Shown: positions 58,487-64,000 of the stretch, piece by piece
Position numbering within the stretch: the stretch's first letter is position 1
Layout: each line of letters opens with the position of its first letter
DNA from: Paraburkholderia sp. ZP32-5
Lineage (GTDB): Bacteria > Pseudomonadota > Gammaproteobacteria > Burkholderiales > Burkholderiaceae
Length of the DNA: 64,000 nucleotides
Assembly (NCBI RefSeq): GCF_021390495.1
Contig: NZ_JAJEJP010000001.1
Span: 2,170,001 to 2,234,000 of the forward strand
Direction: 5' to 3'
Program-made: the position numbers and the translations under genes
The notes under the pieces: model-generated
What the model saw: only the letters and a program-made list of their open reading frames with translations
Told to the model about the DNA's origin: nothing
The model's database searches: none

Positions 58487-59743
58487 TCAGGCGGCCTGCG
58501 CGAGCGCATCGCGCTCGTCTAGCGCGGCCGCCGACGGCGCCGCGTGCGTGACGCCCATCGCGCGCAGCGAATACGCGCAAGCCTCGACCACGCTTCGCAT
58601 CACATGCGCGTCGACCTGACCGATGCAGCCGATGCGAAAACTGTCCACCACCGTCAGCTTGCCCGGATAGATGACGAAGCCCTGTTGCTTCATCAGTTCG
58701 TAGAAGCGCGCGAATTCGAACAATGGATGCGCGGGCGAGAAAAACGTCACGATGACGGGCGAACGCCAATGCGCGCTCAGCAGCGGCTCGAAGCCGAGCG
58801 CTTGCATGCCGGCCACCAGCACGTCGCGATTGTTCGCATAACGCGCGAGCCGCGCCGGCTGCCCGCCTTCGAGCCGGTATAGACGCAGCGCTTCGACAAA
58901 CGCGGCCACCGCATGCGTGGGCGGCGTGAAGCGCCACTGTCCGGTGCGGTTCATCACGTCCCATTGATCGTGGATGTCGAGCGCGAGCGAATGGCTGCGG
59001 CCCTTCGTGTCGGCGAGCGCGCTCTTGCGCGCGATCACGAAGCCGAACCCCGGCACGCCCTCGATGCACTTGTTCGCCGACGACACGAACGCCTCGCAGA
59101 CGATCTGCCGCACGTCGAGCGGCACCGCGCCGAACGCGCTCATCGAATCGATCAGCAGCTTGCGGCCTTTCTTTGCGACGACGGCGGCGATTTCCTCGAG
59201 CGGATTCAGAATGCCGGAGCTGGTTTCGCAATGAATCGCGACGACATGCGTGATGCTCGGGTCCGCGTCGAGCATGCGCGCCACTTCGACGCCGCGCGGC
59301 GGCAGATAGTCGCCCTTGTCGAGCAGCGTGCAGGCGCGGCCCAGATAGCCGAGCGTCGTCGCCACGCGCTTGCCGTATGCGCCGTTCGCGAGCACCAGCG
59401 TGTGGCCATCGCGTGGAATCAGGCTGCCGAGCATCGCTTCGACGCAGTAGCTGCCGCTGCCCTGCAGCGGCACGCAGTCGTAATCGCCCGCGATGTCGCC
59501 GGCGATGTGCAGCAGGCTCGCGCGCAATTGCGCGGTCATCGCGCGAAAGTCGCCGTCCCACGAGCCCCAGTCGCGCAGCATCGCCTCTTTGGTCGACAGC
59601 GCGGTGGTCAGCGGCCCCGGTGTCAGCAGATAAGGCTCGCCGCCGGCCGGCCGCGCGCGCCGGGTCGTGCCGTGGAGGGTCATGCTCGCCGCCGCGGCGG
59701 CTGCCACCGATTTCGCCGCTGAACCGCCGGGCGTGCTTTCCAT
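58487..59743 (-). CDS. phnW: 2-aminoethylphosphonate-pyruvate transaminase
   Basis: A 418-residue PLP aminotransferase. The start ATG at 59743 has GGAG upstream, and the frame from GTG 59779 is less likely. An Ala-rich extension of about 35 residues precedes the family core (EPYLLTPGPLTTALS). Seen: QGSGSYCVEAM, the PLP-contact LLIDSMSAFGAVP and the Schiff-base Lys225 in SSANKCIEGVPG. It transaminates 2-aminoethylphosphonate with pyruvate to phosphonoacetaldehyde and alanine. The LysR gene at 59870 is divergent and is the probable regulator. Confidence 0.94.
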   Translation of the reverse strand: MESTPGGSAAKSVAAAAAASMTLHGTTRRARPAGGEPYLLTPGPLTTALSTKEAMLRDWGSWDGDFRAMTAQLRASLLHIAGDIAGDYDCVPLQGSGSYCVEAMLGSLIPRDGHTLVLANGAYGKRVATTLGYLGRACTLLDKGDYLPPRGVEVARMLDADPSITHVVAIHCETSSGILNPLEEIAAVVAKKGRKLLIDSMSAFGAVPLDVRQIVCEAFVSSANKCIEGVPGFGFVIARKSALADTKGRSHSLALDIHDQWDVMNRTGQWRFTPPTHAVAAFVEALRLYRLEGGQPARLARYANNRDVLVAGMQALGFEPLLSAHWRSPVIVTFFSPAHPLFEFARFYELMKQQGFVIYPGKLTVVDSFRIGCIGQVDAHVMRSVVEACAYSLRAMGVTHAAPSAAALDERDALAQAA

Positions 59744-59808
59744 GACTGGAACTCCGTATTCGCTATGTCGATACGTCACACAGTATCGAAAGGCCAGTCA
59801 TAGGTAAA

Positions 59809-59833
59809 ATCGATATAATCGATGTCGATATCG
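59809..59833. promoter_or_regulatory. Clustered ATCGAT palindromes between phnW and its LysR
   Basis: ATCGAT-ATA-ATCGAT (59809-59823) is followed by CGATATCG (59826-59833). A TATAAT (59814-59819) lies inside and could be the -10 for the LysR gene. The arrangement fits a LysR operator overlapping its own promoter. Confidence 0.5.
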
Positions 59834-59869
59834 TAAAAACTTATCCAACGGCTTTGCAGCGAGGCACAT

Positions 59870-60766
59870 GTGCAATATGCGCAATTGCGGGCGTTTCATG
59901 CGGTCGCGGAACACGGCGGCTTTTCGAAAGCGGCGCAGGCACTGTCGCTGACGCAGCCGGCGGTGTCCGATCACGTGCGCCGGCTCGAGCAGGATTACGG
60001 CGTCAAGCTGTTCGAGCGCGGGCCGCGCGGCGTCGAGACGACCGAGCTGGGTCTGCGGCTTTTCAGCGTCACCCGGCATATGCTCAGTTGCGAGCGCGAC
60101 GCGCGTCAGTTGCTCGAATCGGCAGGCGGGCTCGAATCGGGTTCGCTATCGCTCGCCGCCGACGCGCCCGATCTGGCGGTCGCGCTGATCAGTGCGTTTC
60201 GTCGCCGGCATCCGGGCATCATCGTCACACTGTCGATCGCGAACGCGGCCGAGTGCATGCAGCGCGTGCTATCGAGCGCGGTCGACGCCGCCATCACCGC
60301 CGCGCCGCAGGTGCATAGCCGGCTGGAGTCGCGCGTGCTGCGGCGCGAACCGCTGGCCGCGATGGTGCCGGCGAGCTACCCCGCCGCGAAGAAACGCCGG
60401 CTCAGTTACGCGGAACTGGTCAAACAGCCGATGATCTTCCGTGAGCCGCAATCGGTCACGCAGCAACTGCTCGAAATCGAACTGGTGCGCGAATCGCTGC
60501 AGGTGGAGCCGGTACTTTACGTCGATGGGCGCGAGGCACTGGAGGAAGCGGTCGCGCAAGGCATGGGGGTCGGCGTGATCGCGCGCGCGGAGTTCAAGGA
60601 ATCGCGGCGCATCAGGATGGTGCCGTTACAGGATTGCCAGGTGCAGATGATCGAATCGCTGACGCGGCTGGCCGAGCGGCCGGGGTCGAATCTGCTCGAT
60701 GCGTTTTTTGCGGTGGAGTTGGTGGGGGCGGATGAGGTGGGGGGCGGCGAAGGGGGGCGTGTGTAG
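59870..60766 (+). CDS. LysR family regulator of 2-aminoethylphosphonate use
   Basis: A 298-residue LysR protein. The start is GTG at 59870 with GAGG upstream. HTH at about residues 15-60 (GGFSKAAQALSLTQPAVSDHVRRL). The substrate-binding domain ends with a Gly/Val-rich tail. It is divergent from phnW. By position it is the regulator of the phnWX genes; homologues in other proteobacteria are often called phnR. The function is inferred from position and family. Confidence 0.9.
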   Translation: MQYAQLRAFHAVAEHGGFSKAAQALSLTQPAVSDHVRRLEQDYGVKLFERGPRGVETTELGLRLFSVTRHMLSCERDARQLLESAGGLESGSLSLAADAPDLAVALISAFRRRHPGIIVTLSIANAAECMQRVLSSAVDAAITAAPQVHSRLESRVLRREPLAAMVPASYPAAKKRRLSYAELVKQPMIFREPQSVTQQLLEIELVRESLQVEPVLYVDGREALEEAVAQGMGVGVIARAEFKESRRIRMVPLQDCQVQMIESLTRLAERPGSNLLDAFFAVELVGADEVGGGEGGRV

Positions 60767-60790
60767 AACACGGCGGTCCCCAAGCGCCGA

Positions 60791-60848
60791 TGCGGTTGCG
60801 GTTGCGGTTGCGGTTGCGGTTGCGGTTGCGGTTGCGGTTGCGGTTGCG
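60791..60848. repeat. Hexamer tandem repeat (TGCGGT)
   Basis: About 9.7 uninterrupted exact copies of TGCGGT over 58 bp, starting 24 bp after the LysR stop. In one frame it would encode Arg-Leu repeats and in the other strand Arg-Asn repeats; neither looks like a gene. A candidate for length variation by slippage. Confidence 0.9.
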
Positions 60849-60860
60849 CGGCAATGTTAT

Positions 60861-60908
60861 GAATAAACAGCGAGCGGCGCGGCCTTCGTACTACCGGCCG
60901 CGCCGCTC
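60861..60908 (-). terminator. Intrinsic terminator of the SDR gene
   Basis: A perfect 13-bp stem (60872-60884 with 60896-60908, 11-nt loop) followed on the minus strand by TGTTTATTC. About 60 bp after the SDR stop. It may also stop the LysR transcript from the left. Confidence 0.7.
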
Positions 60909-60968
60909 ACTTATCACGCCTGGCACGCTATGCGAGCATTGCCAGCCCTGCTGCCAAAAAAGTCACGC

Positions 60969-61715
60969 TTAACGCGAACCGCCGCTCGCGATCAGGCTTT
61001 CGCCGGTCAGCCAGCGCGCGTCGTCCGATGCGAGGAACGTGACCACGTCGGCGATATCTTCAGGCTGACCGACGCGTCCGAGCGGGGTGGTGCTGATCGC
61101 CCACGTTTCGAAATCGGAACCCATGATGCCGCCGCCATGCGTACCTTCGGTTTCGACGATGCCCGGATTCACCGAATTTACGCGGATCTTGCGCGGGCCG
61201 AGTTCCTTCGCGAGCGAGCCGGTGATCGCGTCGACCGCGCCCTTGGTGGCCGTATAGACCGCCGCGTTCGGCGGCGTGATGCGGCTTACCACCGAGCTCA
61301 CGTTGACGATGCTCGCGCCTTCGCCGAGATGCTTGACCGCCGCCTGCGTCACCAGCAGGAGACCGAGCACGTTGATATCGAAGTGCTTATGGAAGTGAGC
61401 TTCGGTGATCTCTTCGATCGGCGCGAACTCATAGATGCCCGAGTTGTTGACGAGAATATCGAGGCGGCCATACGTTTCGATCGCCGTATCGATGATGTCC
61501 TGCGCGTCGGCGGCCTTCGACACGTCGCCACCTACCGCCACTGCCTTGCCGCCCGCCGCGGCGATATCGGCGACCACCTTTTCGGCGCCCGCGCGGCTCG
61601 ACGCATAGTTCACCACCACCGACGCGCCCTGCGCGGCCAATGCTTTCGCAATCGCCGCGCCGATGCCTTTCGAACCACCCGTTACTACCGCTACTTTGCC
61701 TGTGAGCTTGCTCAT
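60969..61715 (-). CDS. Short-chain dehydrogenase/reductase (SDR, FabG/glucose-dehydrogenase-like)
   Basis: A 248-residue classical SDR. Cofactor motif TGGSKGIG is at residues 12-19, NNSG at about 89-92, and the catalytic S in IVNVSSVVSR with Y-x3-K in YTATKGA (about 153-159). These reduce or oxidise a wide range of hydroxy or keto compounds with NAD(P)H. Nothing in the neighbourhood fixes its substrate. The start at 61715 precedes a 590-bp gap without genes. Confidence 0.93.
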   Translation of the reverse strand: MSKLTGKVAVVTGGSKGIGAAIAKALAAQGASVVVNYASSRAGAEKVVADIAAAGGKAVAVGGDVSKAADAQDIIDTAIETYGRLDILVNNSGIYEFAPIEEITEAHFHKHFDINVLGLLLVTQAAVKHLGEGASIVNVSSVVSRITPPNAAVYTATKGAVDAITGSLAKELGPRKIRVNSVNPGIVETEGTHGGGIMGSDFETWAISTTPLGRVGQPEDIADVVTFLASDDARWLTGESLIASGGSR

Positions 61716-62304
61716 GATCGTGTCCTTTCAGATTGGTTTGCGCCAGCGCGCCGCCGCGAGAAGTCGCGAGGTTCGCGCCGCTGAAGCTGCAGATGCAGTG
61801 GCGCCGTCACTGGAGACAATGTAGACATCGGCATCGTCCGGATAAAGTGGCTCGAAACGAATTGATAGGCCGGTTGCGGCGAACAATCGGAGTGGTTGAA
61901 TGCGGAGGGCGTGCTTTGTGTCGTGGTTATTTGGTTATGGGATCGCTTACTGTTTTCGGCTTGGGCGTGGGCCTGGGGCGCATCGGCTGGTGATCGTGGC
62001 GGTGTGTGGTGCCACATATTGAAATCCGACGATGCGCGAGGCATGCGGAAGGTGTGGGGACGGCGTACGCGCCGGACGTGGTGCTACGCATGATCTACCG
62101 GATGCGACGATGTCTGCAAAGCTCGGCGGCTTTAGGACGCATAAGCGGGCGCTGCTCATTGCGTGTACTGCATCGCAAGCATTAATGCCTCGTCAACCCG
62201 CGAATGCCTGGTCAACTTGCGAAGCATATCAAAGCCTCACTCTGACTTTGCGCGCCGATGTAATAAACAGGACAAACAGGCGCAGTGAAATAGACGCAGA
62301 TCAC
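61716..62304. other. Gene-poor region upstream of the SDR
   Basis: About 590 bp. Several short open frames on the + strand (such as 61733-61993 and 62032-62430) show no domain or coding pattern. No RNA gene was recognised. Confidence 0.4.
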
Positions 62305-62391
62305 TCACTGCTTGCGCAGCATCATGATCTGCGCGGTCACGCTCGCGAGTACCGCAAGTGCGCCGAGCGTATCCAGAAGAACGTGCCACAC
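62305..62391 (-). CDS. Candidate 28-residue small membrane protein
   Basis: A short ORF beginning GTG at 62391, preceded by GGAGGGAG at good spacing. Its product, MWHVLLDTLGALAVLASV and then TAQIMMLRKQ, has one hydrophobic span of about 19 residues and a positively charged end (RKQ), as in many single-span small proteins. I do not recognise a family; KdpF-like size is noted only as a comparison and no kdp genes are present. The strong ribosome site is the chief support. Confidence 0.4.
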   Translation of the reverse strand: MWHVLLDTLGALAVLASVTAQIMMLRKQ

Positions 62392-62883
62392 GATCTCCCT
62401 CCTTCGATATTCGCCGCTGTCACGTCTTGATTAAACGAATGCGCACGCGGTTTATTCAATGTAGAGGCAGAGGCGACAGACGAAGAGCCCTCGCTGAAAA
62501 TCGCGGCGCTGATGCTCCGCGAGACGCGCGTGCCGAGCTGCATGGCGGCGAGCGTGGGCAACATCGCTGCGAGCGAATCGCCCGGTTCAACGACAGCGAA
62601 CGCATGCATGTTCGCGGGATGCGATGATCAGCGGGATGGATATCGTGAGAGACGGATCGAGCAGCTGAAACATGCCCTCGTTTGTCAAAGCGAGCCCTTT
62701 ATAGACAGGGTACTGCGGGCACGACGAACACGCTGGTGACAGACCGTGAATACATCGATCAGCGCACCGATCAGCGGCGACAAGCCGCGCTTGCGCTTCC
62801 GGAAAAGTAACGCGCAGCCTCTAGCCGGCCGCCGCTTACAGCACTTCAGCACCGCACCCCTTCACCTCTCCACCACGAACCGC
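62392..62883. other. Gene-poor region before the GST gene
   Basis: About 490 bp with no supported gene. The minus-strand frame at 62337-62609 overlaps the small ORF and shows no family features. Confidence 0.4.
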
Positions 62884-63495
62884 TCAAACCTCAGGCATCG
62901 CCGCCTCAGCCATCAGCGCCGCGCGCACCGACGGCCGCGCGCTAACGCGCGCAACGAAACGCTCCAGCGAAGGCCAGCGCTGGATGTCGATATCGAACCT
63001 CGGCAACCACGACGACACGGTGTACAGATACGCATCGGCGACACTAAACGATCCCATCAGATAGTCTTGCCGCGACAGCGCGGCATCGACGGAATCGAGG
63101 CGCATATAGAGCTTTTCCTTGAAAAACGTCCTCACCTCGCCGGGCATGTCCGGGCTGAATAACGGCGCACAGCCCGCATGAATTTCCGACGTGATGAAGT
63201 TCAGGCTCTCCTGCAAACGCACTCGCTGCCAGCTGCCGTTGGCCGGCGCGAGCATGGTGTCGGGCTTCAGATCGGCCAGGTACTGCAGGATCGCGGGCCC
63301 CTCCGTCAGGACCTCGCCGTCACTCAACGCCAATGCGGCGACGTAGCCTTTCGGATTGACCTCGAGAAAACTGCGCCCCTCCGAAGTCTGCTTGGTCCGG
63401 TTGTTGACGCGCACCAGGTCGAACGGTACGCCCAGCTCGCGCAGAATAATGTGCGGCGCGAACGAGCATGCGTTGGGCGCGAAATAGAGTTTCAA
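62884..63495 (-). CDS. Glutathione S-transferase, beta-class-like
   Basis: A 203-residue GST. The start is TTG at 63495, preceded by AGGGAG seven bases away, giving MKLYFAPNACSFAPHI at the amino end. Cys10 in ACSFAPHI matches the catalytic cysteine of beta-class bacterial GSTs. The thioredoxin-like N-terminal domain continues to VNPKGYVAAL and EGPAILQYLAD, and the helical domain has YLMGSFSVADAYLY. It conjugates glutathione to electrophiles or acts as a thiol transferase. It lies downstream of a partial LysR gene on the same strand, but with a 178-bp gap. Confidence 0.92.
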   Translation of the reverse strand: MKLYFAPNACSFAPHIILRELGVPFDLVRVNNRTKQTSEGRSFLEVNPKGYVAALALSDGEVLTEGPAILQYLADLKPDTMLAPANGSWQRVRLQESLNFITSEIHAGCAPLFSPDMPGEVRTFFKEKLYMRLDSVDAALSRQDYLMGSFSVADAYLYTVSSWLPRFDIDIQRWPSLERFVARVSARPSVRAALMAEAAMPEV

Positions 63496-63673
63496 GTGCT
63501 GCTCCCTGTTGAGCGATAGTCGACCATAGTCGGACGTAGTTGGCGATAACAACGGCGAACACAGCGTAGCCGGCCGGCCTTGCAGCCGCGTTCGTCGCGA
63601 TGAACAGCCAATGCTATGGCCCCGCAGAGGCGCGCGTAAAGTCCGGATTCGACCAAGCCCTCATTAGCCACGC

Positions 63674-64000
63674 TTATGACGTGGCTTCGCTCACACGGCT
63701 AACGGTGCCAACCGCGCCGCGGGAACCGCGTGGGCCTGGCAGCATGCTCTTGCGAATGTGCTCGAAAAACGCTTGCACCACGGGTGCACCGCGAGCCGCT
63801 TCCGCACTGATCAGACCAAATTCCCGATAGATCGGCCGGTCGAGTCTGAAGATCCGCAGCCCTTGCTGATTGCCGGGCAACATCGATTCCGGCACGACCG
63901 ACAGGCCCACCCCGTCGCGAATCAACTCGAAGGCCGTCGGCCAGTCGCGCACGGAAATGCGCACGTCGGACAACGCGAAACCCTCACTTTCGACGAGCCG
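63674..64000 (-). CDS. LysR family regulator, C-terminal part (cut by the right edge)
   Basis: The last 108 residues and stop of a LysR-type protein; the start lies beyond the window. The visible part belongs to the substrate-binding domain, with FELIRDGVGLSVVPESM (about 20 residues in) and FGLISAEAARGAPVVQAF, the latter typical of the end of the second lobe. Its targets cannot be told. It may be linked to the GST gene. Confidence 0.8.
   Translation of the reverse strand, partial: RLVESEGFALSDVRISVRDWPTAFELIRDGVGLSVVPESMLPGNQQGLRIFRLDRPIYREFGLISAEAARGAPVVQAFFEHIRKSMLPGPRGSRGAVGTVSRVSEATS

Noticed and set aside
60612..60854. Minus-strand Arg-Asn repeat protein
   Set aside because: Only the hexamer repeat read as codons, with the rest antisense to the LysR gene.

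Overview
The window looks like a piece of a Burkholderiaceae chromosome, most likely Paraburkholderia. This is inferred from the high GC, the Burkholderia-type porin, an alcaligin-type siderophore cluster, a PhnW/PhnX pair with a LysR regulator, and a low-oxygen gene block with universal stress proteins and PHB-type genes. No rRNA, tRNA, CRISPR array, IS element or prophage was seen; one stand-alone tyrosine recombinase is present.

Layout. 1-9.5 kb: LysR-regulated catabolic genes. These are a GarR-like dehydrogenase (cut by the left edge), a LigI-like lactonase, two carboxymuconolactone-decarboxylase-fold proteins, an EthD-like protein, an MFS permease, a porin and an Ldh2-family dehydrogenase. 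Two gapless 70-bp segments (3231-3300 and 8148-8217) appear to be a shared control region joining the lactonase and porin/MFS transcription units. 9.7-20.4 kb: hydroxyproline use. A two-subunit aconitase X (cis-3-hydroxyproline dehydratase type) is followed by a GntR regulator, a prolidase-like amidohydrolase, 4-hydroxyproline epimerase, a DHDPS-fold deaminase, a DadA-like dehydrogenase, an ABC binding protein, an MFS permease and a GAF protein. 20.6-22.8 kb: chromate transporter and a Phd/PIN toxin-antitoxin pair with a repeat operator.

22.8-31.5 kb: a low-oxygen/energy-stress block. An alcohol dehydrogenase, an acetoacetyl-CoA reductase and a small unknown gene run leftward. A UspA, a histidine kinase, a NarL-type regulator, a single-domain receiver, an FNR-type regulator with four cluster cysteines and a second kinase run rightward; another UspA follows on the minus strand. 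Two FNR/ANR-type boxes, each about 41.5 bp from a plausible start point, lie between the two arms. 31.9-42.1 kb: a TonB receptor and a divergent operon of alcA, an MFS exporter, alcB, alcC, alcD and alcE homologues, with a 20-bp Fur-like sequence in front of each arm.

42.4-64 kb: katG, the tyrosine recombinase, a lipoprotein, a DUF2760-Hsp70-Hsp70 triad, a small conserved-looking gene, a diguanylate cyclase, argG, a LysR, phnX and phnW with a divergent LysR, an SDR, a stretch with only a 28-codon ORF, a GST, and the end of a further LysR gene cut by the right edge. Intrinsic-type terminators follow the Ldh2 gene, katG, the recombinase, argG and the SDR.
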